Shown here: positions 6,371-13,819 of the stretch, in pieces
Numbering within the stretch: the stretch's first letter is position 1
How the letters are laid out: every line of letters starts with the position of its first letter
DNA from: Candidatus Falkowiibacteriota bacterium
GTDB taxonomy: Bacteria; Patescibacteriota; Patescibacteriia; Patescibacteriales; JALSMD01
Direction: 5' to 3'
Length of the DNA stretch: 13,819 nucleotides
Assembly (NCBI GenBank): GCA_026987855.1
Contig: JALSMD010000081.1
Coordinates: 1 to 13,819, forward strand
Position numbers and translations under genes: made by a program
The notes under the pieces: generated by a model
The model's database searches: none
The model's input: only the letters and a program-made list of their open reading frames with translations
Told to the model about the DNA's origin: nothing

Positions 6371-8778
6371 AAGTCGCGCAAGCGTGCTTCAAATTTACTT
6401 TCCAGCTCCTTAACTAACCCTTTTTGCAATTCGTCAATTTCGCTAGACTGTAATGTGCGATCAGCCTGATAAATAATATGGAAAGCTAAGCTGCGTTTAT
6501 TTTCACCTATTCTTTCCCCTTCATAAACATCAAATAATTCTACTTTTTTAATTATGTCACTAAAATTTATTATAGCTTTCTTTAAATCACTATAAAGAAT
6601 ATTTTTATCAACCACAAAAGCTAAGTCTCTAATAACCGGGGGATATTTTTCGTATTCTTTGTATTTTTTCTCTGGTCGGCTATCAATAATATTTAATAAA
6701 GACCTTAAATTTATTTCTATAGCGGCCACTTCTCTCTTTAAGTTAAAGTTATTTTTAACTCTATTGTTTATTTTGCCAACTACTCCAATATCAACATTAT
6801 TGATTTTAACATCGGCCACTATATTTTTATTAGCCCAAATATAATCAACCTCTGTTTTGATAAACGAAACTTCCAAATTTAACTTTGCTAGTAAATATTC
6901 AACTATTCCTTTAGCGCGTCTGAATACATCGCCTTTGCTGGAAACAATTATTCCTAAATGTCTTTCCTGAAAAGGTAATTTTTCTTTTGTCTTATTATTT
7001 TTGTTGATTTCCCCGCTAACAGATAAATAAATGCTTCCTATTTCAAATAGTTCAATAGTTTCATAACGTGCTTGATTGATTCTAATATTGTTTATTAAAT
7101 TTGGGATCAATCTTTGTCTTAACATTGTTTGATGTGAAGAGATTGGATTTAAAAGCCTAATATGAGAAGAGTAATCAATACCTATCTTTTTTAAATGATC
7201 CTCTCCTACAAAAGAATGATTATAAACTTCTGTTAATCCTATACCACTCAAAATATCCTTAATTTTCCTTTCTAGGTATCTAGTCTTGTCAATATCAGGA
7301 ACTATCATTTCTGCTTTTGGCGCAATCGGTTTTATATTGTTGTATCCATAGATTCTTACAACTTCCTCTGCTAAATCTTCCTTGCTACTAATATCTTTTG
7401 TGGCTCTCCAAGAAGGGACAGTTACTTTAAGTTGATTTTCTAGCTCAAGAATTTTAAAACCTAATTTTTCTAAAATTTTCTTGACATCTTTTGTATTAAT
7501 CTTTTCTCCTATATAATTTTCTAGCCAACCTAGATCCAAATCAATTGGTCCTTGTTTTAAGGTAAACTTCTTTTCATCTATTAATTTACTAATAACCTTT
7601 GCTTCTGGACAAATTTCTTTTAATAATTCTACGAAACGTTTAACAGCTGACTCAACCAAATTCGGGTCAAGTGATTTTTCAAAGCGCATTGACGATTCTG
7701 TGCGTAACCCTAATTTTTTGCTAGCTTTTCTAATAGTAATAAAATTAAAATTGGCCGCTTCTAATAAAATTTCTGTTGTATTATCGTTAATTTCGCTATT
7801 GGCGCCCCCCATAATTCCAGCAATAGCTATAGGATTGGATTTGTTGGCAATTACTAAAATATCGTTATCTAACTTTCTTTCCTCCCCATCTAAGGTTTCT
7901 ATCTCTTCTTCTTTTGCCTTTCTTACAAAAATTTCTACCTTGTTATCTTCTCTTATTCTCTTTAAATCAAAAGCATGTAATGGTTGCCCTAATTCTAGCA
8001 TTATATAATTAGTTAAATCAACAACATTGTTTATAGGGCGTATACCTGATGCAATAAGTCTAGTTTGTATCCATTGTGGTGACGGCCCTATTTTAATATT
8101 CCCAATAGCTAAGCCCATATAACGCGGGCAAACACTAAAATCATCAACTCTAACTGTAATTTTTATTTTTTCTTCTTCTGTTATTACTTCCTTGTTTTTT
8201 ATTTCCTTAAAATCAACATCAAGAAAGGCAGAAATTTCTCTAGCCATACCATAATGAGACCATAAATCTGGCCTGTGAGTAATTGATTTATTATCTACTT
8301 CAAAAATAACATCATTTAAATTTAAATAATCAGCTAAATTTTGTCCTATTTGTGCCTTATCATTTAAAATCATAATACCGGAGTGATCATCTCCCAAACC
8401 CAATTCATCCTCTGCGCAAAGCATTCCAAATGATTTTTCTCCTCTAATTTCGGCTTCTTTGATTTCTAAACCATTAGGCAGAACAGCGCCCACCTTGGCT
8501 ACTGGCACTAACTGTCCTTTGTTAATATTTGGCGCTCCACAAACTATATGTAATTTTGCTTTACCGATATCAACAATAGCTATTTGCAGACGATCAGCGT
8601 TTGGATGTTTTTTGATTTCTAAAATTTTACCAACAACTATGTTTTTAAATTTATCAGCCTGCTTCTCAATTCCGTCAATCTCTACCGTATGCATAGTTAA
8701 AAGACGTCCCAACTCTTGTGGATTTAAACTTTTAGGAATATTAACAAAATCTTTTAACCAATTAAGGGAGAGGAACAT
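6367..8778 (-). CDS. pheT: Phenylalanine-tRNA ligase beta subunit
   Basis: Beta subunit of the alpha2-beta2 enzyme that charges tRNA-Phe in the cytoplasm; it binds the tRNA and carries editing. The 803-residue product has an EMAP/OB-type tRNA-binding domain (about 42-150; VVGKILEIKKHPNADRL at 48-64). The B3/B4 editing region (about 210-380) contains NNVVDLTNYIMLELGQPLHAFD at 250-271. The B5 domain (about 407-478) ends in EEVVRIYGYNNI. A catalytic-like core with a no longer active synthetase fold spans about 490-690, and the C-terminal FDX-ACB anticodon-binding domain spans about 708-803 (KYPPVIRDLAFVV). Length is normal. The ATG at 8778 gives MFLSLNWLKDFV, the usual family N-terminus. It lacks an SD; the leader holds a 10-bp tandem repeat and a G6 run (plus strand). 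It is separated from pheS by 98 bases that contain a minigene. Confidence 0.97.
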   Translation of the reverse strand: MFLSLNWLKDFVNIPKSLNPQELGRLLTMHTVEIDGIEKQADKFKNIVVGKILEIKKHPNADRLQIAIVDIGKAKLHIVCGAPNINKGQLVPVAKVGAVLPNGLEIKEAEIRGEKSFGMLCAEDELGLGDDHSGIMILNDKAQIGQNLADYLNLNDVIFEVDNKSITHRPDLWSHYGMAREISAFLDVDFKEIKNKEVITEEEKIKITVRVDDFSVCPRYMGLAIGNIKIGPSPQWIQTRLIASGIRPINNVVDLTNYIMLELGQPLHAFDLKRIREDNKVEIFVRKAKEEEIETLDGEERKLDNDILVIANKSNPIAIAGIMGGANSEINDNTTEILLEAANFNFITIRKASKKLGLRTESSMRFEKSLDPNLVESAVKRFVELLKEICPEAKVISKLIDEKKFTLKQGPIDLDLGWLENYIGEKINTKDVKKILEKLGFKILELENQLKVTVPSWRATKDISSKEDLAEEVVRIYGYNNIKPIAPKAEMIVPDIDKTRYLERKIKDILSGIGLTEVYNHSFVGEDHLKKIGIDYSSHIRLLNPISSHQTMLRQRLIPNLINNIRINQARYETIELFEIGSIYLSVSGEINKNNKTKEKLPFQERHLGIIVSSKGDVFRRAKGIVEYLLAKLNLEVSFIKTEVDYIWANKNIVADVKINNVDIGVVGKINNRVKNNFNLKREVAAIEINLRSLLNIIDSRPEKKYKEYEKYPPVIRDLAFVVDKNILYSDLKKAIINFSDIIKKVELFDVYEGERIGENKRSLAFHIIYQADRTLQSSEIDELQKGLVKELESKFEARLRDF

Positions 8779-8785
8779 ATGTTTA

Positions 8786-8809
8786 TATGAATAAATATGA
8801 ATAAATATG
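8786..8809. repeat. 10-bp tandem repeat in the pheT leader
   Basis: TATGAATAAA (plus strand) is present at 8786-8795 and 8796-8805 and is followed by a partial third unit TATG. It lies 8 bases before the pheT start codon. Confidence 0.8.
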
Positions 8810-8839
8810 GGGGGTTAAAATTAAAAAACATTTAAATTT

Positions 8840-8860
8840 TTATCTGATTTCTGGATTCAT
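8840..8860 (-). CDS. Putative six-codon minigene (MNPEIR) with perfect SD in the pheS-pheT gap
   Basis: On the minus strand AGGAGG (8870-8865) is followed after four bases by ATG (8860-8858), then AAT CCA GAA ATC AGA and TAA. It begins 16 bases after the pheS stop codon. It is the only perfect SD placed before a start codon that I found in the window, where the real genes lack one. It has no Phe codon, so it is not a classical Phe attenuator peptide. It could couple pheS and pheT translation, act as a ribosome-landing or stalling site, or be chance. Too short to prove coding. Confidence 0.35.
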   Translation of the reverse strand: MNPEIR

Positions 8861-8876
8861 AATTCCTCCTAAAACA

Positions 8877-9914
8877 TCAAAATTGCTCTAAAAATCTTAA
8901 ATCACCGCTAGTAAACAATCTAATATCGTCTATGCCATATTTCATCATTACTAACCTACTTAATCCTATGCCGAAAGCAAAACCAGAATATTTCTCTGGA
9001 TCAATGCCGCCAGCACGCAAAACATTGGGATGAACCATTCCAGCTCCTGCCATCTCTAACCAGCCGCTATGTTTACAACTAGGACACCCTTTTTCTCCGC
9101 AAATAGTACAAGACATATCTACTTCTAAGCCCGGCTCCACAAAAGGAAAATATCCCGGTCTAACTCTAACCTTTACATTCTTCTTAAAAATTCCAGAAAA
9201 TATCTGATGCAAAACTGCTATTAAATTAGCAATTGAAATATTTTTGTCAATCATCAAGCCTTCTAATTGATAAAACATTACATCATGACAAGCGTCAGTA
9301 GCCTCACTTCTAAAAACGCGGCCTGGCACTGCCACCCTTAATGGTGCGCCGTATTTTTCCATTGCTCTCGCCTGCACAGAAGATGTGTGAGTGCGCATTA
9401 CTAAATCAATTTTTTTGTTTTCGGTTTTAAGGCTAGCAGGGTCTATATAAAAAGTATCTTGTATATCGCGAGCAGGGTGATGCGGCGGAATGTTAAGCGC
9501 CTCAAAACAATAATAATCGCTTTCCAGCTCCGGGCCATCAATTACCATAAATCCCAAAGAATGGAGCAAATCTTCCAACTCATTTTGTATCTGAGTTAAT
9601 GGATGCAGGTGACCTATTTTTATTTTTTCTCCCGGAAGAGTAACATCAACGTCCCTGTTTTCATCTCCTTTTTCTAAAATAATGTCTTTTATTTCTCTAA
9701 TCTTTTCTCTTAATTCTTCTTTTATTTCATTTGCTAAACGCCCTATTATTTTCTTGTCTTCATCACTTAAATTGGCAATTCCACGCAAAATTTGCGTCAA
9801 CTCGCCCTTACGACCAAGATATTTAATCTCTAAATCTACCAAAGCTTGAACATCTTTAACATTTGTTAATTCAGTGAATATTTTATCTTTTAATTGTAAT
9901 AATTTATTTTTCAT
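8877..9914 (-). CDS. pheS: Phenylalanine-tRNA ligase alpha subunit
   Basis: Catalytic alpha subunit that activates phenylalanine with ATP and transfers it to tRNA-Phe. From ATG 9914 the product has 345 residues. An N-terminal coiled-coil arm (about 1-80) precedes a class II synthetase core. Motif 1 region is GPELESDYYCFEALNIPPHH (127-146), motif 2 is GRVFRSEATDACHDVMFYQLEG (198-219), and motif 3 is GFAFGIGLSRLVMMKYGIDD (311-330). A Cys4 knuckle (C269, C272, C277, C280; CTICGEKGCPSC) probably binds zinc, as in many bacterial PheS. An in-frame TTG at 9929 would add five residues (MNLKF); ATG is preferred because the family N-terminus aligns there and neither has an SD. It is followed by pheT after a 98-base gap and preceded by a membrane protein gene 51 bases away. 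Confidence 0.97.
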   Translation of the reverse strand: MKNKLLQLKDKIFTELTNVKDVQALVDLEIKYLGRKGELTQILRGIANLSDEDKKIIGRLANEIKEELREKIREIKDIILEKGDENRDVDVTLPGEKIKIGHLHPLTQIQNELEDLLHSLGFMVIDGPELESDYYCFEALNIPPHHPARDIQDTFYIDPASLKTENKKIDLVMRTHTSSVQARAMEKYGAPLRVAVPGRVFRSEATDACHDVMFYQLEGLMIDKNISIANLIAVLHQIFSGIFKKNVKVRVRPGYFPFVEPGLEVDMSCTICGEKGCPSCKHSGWLEMAGAGMVHPNVLRAGGIDPEKYSGFAFGIGLSRLVMMKYGIDDIRLFTSGDLRFLEQF

Positions 9915-9965
9915 AAATTTTAAATTCAAAATTTATATCTTTATATACAATGGTGACTCGTGGCC

Positions 9966-10349
9966 CTAATAATGTCTTCCTTCATAACTTAACAAAAAGA
10001 ATTCAAAAACTGATAAACCTACCACCAAAAAAAATAAATTTGGCCAACTAAACAAATTATGTGACAACAAATACAGGCTAGCAATTATCAAAAAAGCAAA
10101 CAAAAACGATTGTCTAAATGCGTCTTTAACCAAACGGAAAACCAGCTCTTGTTTTAAAACAATAAAACGAATTAAAAACCCTAAAATAGAAGCTGTGCCA
10201 GCTATAGCTAAAAATAATGATAAATAAAATAACAAAAAACCTACCCAATTTGTTTGTTCTGGGTTAACAATAAAAATTACAAAAACCCAGCAAATCCAAC
10301 AAACAAAACTAGCTATTATCATGCTTATTAAATATCCTCTTAAAGTCAT
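9966..10349 (-). CDS. Four-helix membrane protein, unknown function
   Basis: I do not recognise this 127-residue protein. It has four hydrophobic segments long enough to span the membrane: about residues 6-28, 35-60, 79-97 and 102-121. The short loop after the second carries basic residues (R61, K66, R72, K75), which suggests that side faces the cytoplasm. There is no signal peptide or catalytic motif. It starts at ATG 10349 with an A-rich leader and no SD. A TATAAT (complement of 10369-10374) lies 20 bases upstream, but the nearest TTGAAA is 22 bases further up, too far for a convincing promoter. It stands 51 bases before pheS, so it may share that transcript. The 139-base gap from the DciA-like gene shows no clear terminator. 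Confidence 0.75.
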   Translation of the reverse strand: MTLRGYLISMIIASFVCWICWVFVIFIVNPEQTNWVGFLLFYLSLFLAIAGTASILGFLIRFIVLKQELVFRLVKDAFRQSFLFAFLIIASLYLLSHNLFSWPNLFFLVVGLSVFEFFLLSYEGRHY

Positions 10350-10488
10350 TTGTTTATTTTTATTTCTAATTATACTCTACCATTTTAATGTTTATTTTTC
10401 AAGAAAGATAAAATTCTCTTAAAAACTCTGCTTACTGTAATCTCAACTAAACAAAGCAATAAAAAAACAAATCACCCATTTAACAAAA

Positions 10489-10782
10489 TTAAAGAACATA
10501 CTTAATTTTTTTCACTACTTCCTTTTCAAACTTTTCATTAAGAGCATCAATAATTTCCTTTTCTTTAAAACGAAGCTCTTGAGCCATTATTGAAGAAAGG
10601 CAAGCAACACTTAAAATTTTATCACGGACATTAATAGCCATCACTCCATCCTTTAATTTGTCTCCTAAAATTTTTGGTGATAATTCATTGAAGGCACGGA
10701 CAACTTGATGAGCCTCAACCTGTTTGTTGATGCCAGCCCTTTCTATTGATTTTTGTAATAAAGACCTTAAATCAAACATCAT
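10489..10782 (-). CDS. DciA-like protein (DUF721)
   Basis: DUF721/DciA proteins help load the replicative helicase DnaB in bacteria that lack DnaC or DnaI. The 97-residue product has the DUF721 pattern: a short helical start, a PKILGDKLKDGVMAINV segment (36-52), then LSVACLSSIMAQELRFKEKEIIDALNE (57-83). The latter corresponds to the family's conserved strand, the (W/M)AQEL helix and the following Leu-Asn helix. The usual Trp of the WAQEL motif is Met here. It covers the core domain only, with no extra tail. Two consecutive ATG codons (10782 and 10779) offer the start; neither has an SD. It follows the helicase-nuclease gene by 59 bases, consistent with a shared replication/repair transcript. 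Family assignment comes from motif pattern alone, and the role as helicase loader is inferred. Confidence 0.65.
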   Translation of the reverse strand: MMFDLRSLLQKSIERAGINKQVEAHQVVRAFNELSPKILGDKLKDGVMAINVRDKILSVACLSSIMAQELRFKEKEIIDALNEKFEKEVVKKIKYVL

Positions 10783-10841
10783 AATATAATTGTGATCTAT
10801 AAAAATAAAAAATTAAAAAAATAACTATAATTATAAAACTA

Positions 10842-13778
10842 TCATTTTCTAAATTCACAGATGCCCCTAAAATCACAATACTTACAAAGATGACCTGGAT
10901 TAGGGGTAAAATTACATTTTTTAATTTCTTCAATTTCTGATATTATCCTTTCTTTTAATTTTTCTACTTCACTGTCCTTAGGAGAAAAAGATAATTCTGT
11001 ATTATTGTCCAAATAATAATTAGCCAAACAAGAGACTTTAAGTCCTAAGCTATTCTCAGCTGCTATTTTATATAAAAGCAACTGCCGTCTATGGCCACTA
11101 TCTATCCTTTCTTTAGCCTGTCCTGTTTTATAATCAATTATCTTGACTGTACCGTCAGGCAACTTATCAATTCTGTCAATTGACCCCTTAAAGATATACT
11201 CACCTATTTTAGTTTTAAAACTTTTTTCCAAAAAAACAATCTTTGGCCAACCATCTTTTTCTAATTTTTGATAAAATTCCTTTAAAATTTTCTTCCCTTT
11301 GTTTTTATAATCCTCTCTCTGCTTTTTATTATAATAACCGTCATTACGCCAGTTCCTTTGATAAATTTCAAGCAATTCCTTCAAACTAGGCTTGTTGGCT
11401 ATATCAGTCTCATTAAAAAGATTCTGTTGTGCACTAACCAATTGATAGGAAAAAAAATCTCTTAAAGTGTTATGTATTATCTTACCAAAAATAAAGCTTA
11501 CTTTATCTCCTACTGGGATACGCAAAATAAAAGCAAATTTATACTGTAAAGGACAATTAGAATAAGCTTCTAGTTGTGAAAAAGAGAATTGTTTTGGTAA
11601 GCTGTTTTTTTTAATAACTTCTAATTCCTCTTTTGTTCCTAAAAGATCTTTTTCAAGAGTAGTTAATATGTTTCCCTTTTTATTCTTTTTTGTTTTTGTA
11701 TAGCATTCCTCTTTTTTATCCCCTAATTCTTCTAAAAACACAGAAGGTTTTTTTTCGCGAGCTCCGCCATAATCAGAAGCGCTACTTAAAAATAGTTCCC
11801 TCTGCGCCCGAGTGAGGGCAACATAAAACAACCTTCTCTCTTCTTCTATATGTAAATCTCCTTCTGCCAACTTTTCTTTAATAAGAGCATCAGGTATAGA
11901 TATTTTTTCTTTTCTATTTACTACTGGAAACTTTTTGTCAACCAAACAAGGAATAAAAACATATTTAAATTCTAGTCCCTTTGCCATATGTATAGTCATA
12001 ATTTTTACTACATCAACATCCTCAAATTCGTCGCGTAAAGCGCCAGCATCGCCTGCCTCCAATTCCATTTCTATAATTTCCATAAAGTCTTTAAGTCTCA
12101 AATCTAAGTTAGCGCCCTCTAGTTTTTTTATTTTCTCATAAAATTGGTTAAGATAAGAAAAAATTTCTCTATCTTGATCATGGTCCAATCCAGTCAATAA
12201 ATCTGCGTCTTTGATAAAGTCCAAAAAAATTCGTGATGGCGGTAAATGATTTACTTGCTTTGAATGCTTGGCAATTAAAGCTAAAAGTTTATTTACTTTA
12301 TTTACACATTCAGCAGATAAGTTAGGGATAATATTAATATTTTGTAAAGCCTCGTACATTGACCAAACCTTACGACGCGCAAAACGATTTATATTTATAA
12401 TGTCTTGATATGCAATTTTAAATGTGTTCATACTGAGTACTCGGAAAAGTGCTGACGATTCATGGTAATTATCAAGCAATTTAAAATAAGACAAAATATC
12501 TAAAATAATTGGTTTAGTATAAAGGCCTCGCAAAGAAACAAATCTATGTGGCACACCAGCACGCACGCAGGCGTCTACAAATATATCAGCCGTTTCATTG
12601 GCCCGCACTAAAATGGCAAAATCTGACCAATCAACCTCTTTATTGTTTTTGTATACCTCAATAATCTTTTGAATAACTGCGCTCGCCTCATCATCAATCG
12701 TAGCAAAATGCTCATAATAAACTCTACCAGATTCAGGAATTACTGACCTTAATTTTTTATTTATATTTAACTTTACTTCTAAACGGTTAGGGTTATTATG
12801 TTTGATAAATTCGTAAGCGGCATCAATAATCGCCTGGCCAGAACGATAATTTTTAAGCAAAACAATTTCGCGCGCCTCAGGATAATCATCTTTAAATTGC
12901 ATAATATTGGAAAGAGAAGCTCCACGAAAACGATAAATTGCCTGATCGTCATCTCCTACAACCATCAAATTGTTTTTTGGCGCTGCTAAAATTTTAACAA
13001 GTTCATATTGGGCCCAATTAGTATCTTGAAATTCGTCAATCATTATATATTTAAATTTGTTTTGATAATATTTCAAAACATTAGGACGCTCTTTAAATAA
13101 TTTAATAGTATAGTTAATTAAATCGCCAAAATCTAGACTATTATTCTCAAGCAACAACTGATTATAAAGATGATAAGCGTTAGCTAACTCTTTAAACTTT
13201 GCTATTTCAATTTCTTCTGCTTCCACTTCAACAAGCTCCTTTTTATTTTCTTCTTCTGCCCACTCAAGGTATTCATGTGCGCTAATATTCTCATCTTTTA
13301 AACGCGAAAAATGTTTTATTAGTTCGTGAATAAACTTTGTTGGGTTGCCTAAGGGGCGATAATAGTCAAGACTAAATTTATCTAAATTTTTTCTTATTAA
13401 AACCCATTGTTCTGTTTCGTTTAATAATTTAAAATTAGTAGACAAACCAATATCCAAGGCATGATCCCTTAAGATGCGTTCACAAAAACTATGAAAAGTG
13501 CTAATCCACAAGTCTAAGCAACCATAAGGCAAAACCTTCAACGCTCTATCTTCCATTTCACTTGCAGCTTTTTCCGTAAAAGTTACAATTAAAATTTCAT
13601 CTGGTCGTGCTAATTTTTTGCTTACCAGATATTTAAGGCGCTCAATAAGGACAGTGGTTTTTCCTGTTCCAGCACCAGCGATAACCAAAAGCGGCCCCTT
13701 TATATGCTTGACCGCCTCCTTTTGTTCCTTATTTAATTGTCCTATAATCCCATATCCCATAAGCCCCATAAGTCTCAT
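10842..13778 (-). CDS. UvrD/PcrA-type DNA helicase fused to a RecB-like Fe-S nuclease
   Basis: The 978-residue protein combines an SF1A helicase with a nuclease. Helicase motifs: Walker A AGAGTGKTT (34-42), Ia TFTEKAASEM (66-75), II IDEFQDT (247-253), III GDDDQAIYRFRGA (275-287), IV NYRS (310-313), V MTIHMAKGLEF (594-604), VI VALTRAQ (653-659). From about 728 a PD-(D/E)XK nuclease follows, with GSIDRID (865-871), DYKTG (882-886) and QLLLY (899-903). Cys742 plus C965, C968 and C974 have the spacing of the 4Fe-4S cluster of AddB/Cas4-type nucleases. It is thus a single-chain AddAB/AdnAB-like machine, suited to unwinding and trimming DNA ends; it is larger than plain PcrA/UvrD (about 720 residues). 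The start is uncertain: ATG at 13778, 13769 and 13760 all lie inside a tandem repeat, and family similarity begins at QLNKEQ (14-19). An in-frame TGA lies 15 bases upstream of 13778. Confidence 0.93.
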   Translation of the reverse strand: MRLMGLMGYGIIGQLNKEQKEAVKHIKGPLLVIAGAGTGKTTVLIERLKYLVSKKLARPDEILIVTFTEKAASEMEDRALKVLPYGCLDLWISTFHSFCERILRDHALDIGLSTNFKLLNETEQWVLIRKNLDKFSLDYYRPLGNPTKFIHELIKHFSRLKDENISAHEYLEWAEEENKKELVEVEAEEIEIAKFKELANAYHLYNQLLLENNSLDFGDLINYTIKLFKERPNVLKYYQNKFKYIMIDEFQDTNWAQYELVKILAAPKNNLMVVGDDDQAIYRFRGASLSNIMQFKDDYPEAREIVLLKNYRSGQAIIDAAYEFIKHNNPNRLEVKLNINKKLRSVIPESGRVYYEHFATIDDEASAVIQKIIEVYKNNKEVDWSDFAILVRANETADIFVDACVRAGVPHRFVSLRGLYTKPIILDILSYFKLLDNYHESSALFRVLSMNTFKIAYQDIININRFARRKVWSMYEALQNINIIPNLSAECVNKVNKLLALIAKHSKQVNHLPPSRIFLDFIKDADLLTGLDHDQDREIFSYLNQFYEKIKKLEGANLDLRLKDFMEIIEMELEAGDAGALRDEFEDVDVVKIMTIHMAKGLEFKYVFIPCLVDKKFPVVNRKEKISIPDALIKEKLAEGDLHIEEERRLFYVALTRAQRELFLSSASDYGGAREKKPSVFLEELGDKKEECYTKTKKNKKGNILTTLEKDLLGTKEELEVIKKNSLPKQFSFSQLEAYSNCPLQYKFAFILRIPVGDKVSFIFGKIIHNTLRDFFSYQLVSAQQNLFNETDIANKPSLKELLEIYQRNWRNDGYYNKKQREDYKNKGKKILKEFYQKLEKDGWPKIVFLEKSFKTKIGEYIFKGSIDRIDKLPDGTVKIIDYKTGQAKERIDSGHRRQLLLYKIAAENSLGLKVSCLANYYLDNNTELSFSPKDSEVEKLKERIISEIEEIKKCNFTPNPGHLCKYCDFRGICEFRK

Positions 13779-13819
13779 GTCCCATAAGTCTCATCTGTCC
13801 TATTCGTCCCATACCTCAT
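13739..13819 (-). repeat. Degenerate TTATGGGAC-type tandem array entering the helicase gene
   Basis: On the minus strand the 81 bases consist of about ten variants of a 7-9 base unit close to TTATGGGAC (for example TATGGGAC, GAATAGGAC, ATGAGAC, TTATGGGGC, TTATAGGAC). It includes a 16-bp tandem duplication with one mismatch: ATGAGACTTATGGGAC (13794-13779) and ATGAGACTTATGGGGC (13778-13763). The array continues to the window edge and its inner 40 bases encode the first 13 residues of the helicase (MRLMGLMGYGIIG). It is GC-richer than the flanks. Confidence 0.85.

Noticed and set aside
8809..8814. G6 homopolymer in the pheT leader as a phase-variable tract.
   Set aside because: It is non-coding, only six bases long, and not placed between promoter boxes, so slippage would have little clear effect.
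10369..10402. Promoter for the four-helix membrane protein gene (TATAAT with upstream TTGAAA).
   Set aside because: The spacing of 22 bases is too long for a standard promoter; only the -10 box is convincing, which is common by chance in this AT-rich sequence.
1..13819. CRISPR array, tRNA, rRNA, insertion sequence, toxin-antitoxin or defence genes.
   Set aside because: I saw no regularly spaced identical repeats, no tRNA cloverleaf, no transposase and no defence-type motif; the gene content is housekeeping.

Overview
The window is strongly AT-rich and carries ten recognisable protein genes, all read from the minus strand. They are short-spaced housekeeping genes of information processing, and almost none has a Shine-Dalgarno (SD) sequence. 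TGA is used as a normal stop (topA, pheS, the helicase gene), so this is not a recoded Gracilibacteria-type genome. The gene set (a UvrD-type helicase fused to a RecB-like nuclease, a DciA-like protein, small orphan membrane proteins, a four-zinc-ribbon TopA) and the base composition fit a Patescibacteria/CPR bacterium, most likely Parcubacteria-like. That placement is inference; there is no rRNA here to prove it.

Read in the direction of transcription (right to left): 13819-13739 holds a degenerate tandem array of TTATGGGAC-like units that runs into the start of a 978-residue helicase-nuclease (13778-10842). A DciA-like protein (10782-10489) and a four-helix membrane protein of unknown function (10349-9966) follow. 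Next come pheS (9914-8877) and pheT (8778-6367), the two subunits of phenylalanyl-tRNA synthetase. Between them lies a six-codon minigene with the only perfect AGGAGG I found upstream of a start codon. A 95-residue single-pass membrane protein (6349-6062) ends that block, followed by a clear intrinsic terminator (6054-6007). The strongest minus-strand promoter seen (5988-5960) then starts der (5933-4488) and pth (4480-3923), only 7 bases apart. After a 369-base gap come dprA (3553-2462) and topA (2246-6).

The most unusual element is in the pth-dprA gap, on the opposite strand. A good promoter (3749-3777) precedes an apparently non-coding, highly structured RNA of about 140 nt. It has a closing stem of about 25 bp, an inner hairpin whose C-rich loop contains CCUCCUU (identical to the anti-SD core of 16S rRNA), three copies of GGAGU, and a terminal U-tract that abuts the pth stop codon. 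I did not recognise it as a known RNA family.

Functionally the genes cover translation (PheST, Pth, Der in ribosome assembly), DNA topology and replication (TopA, DciA-like), and DNA end processing, recombination or uptake (helicase-nuclease, DprA). A second pattern is that several leaders (helicase, pheT, the 95-residue ORF, dprA, topA) consist partly of short tandem duplications just before the start codon.
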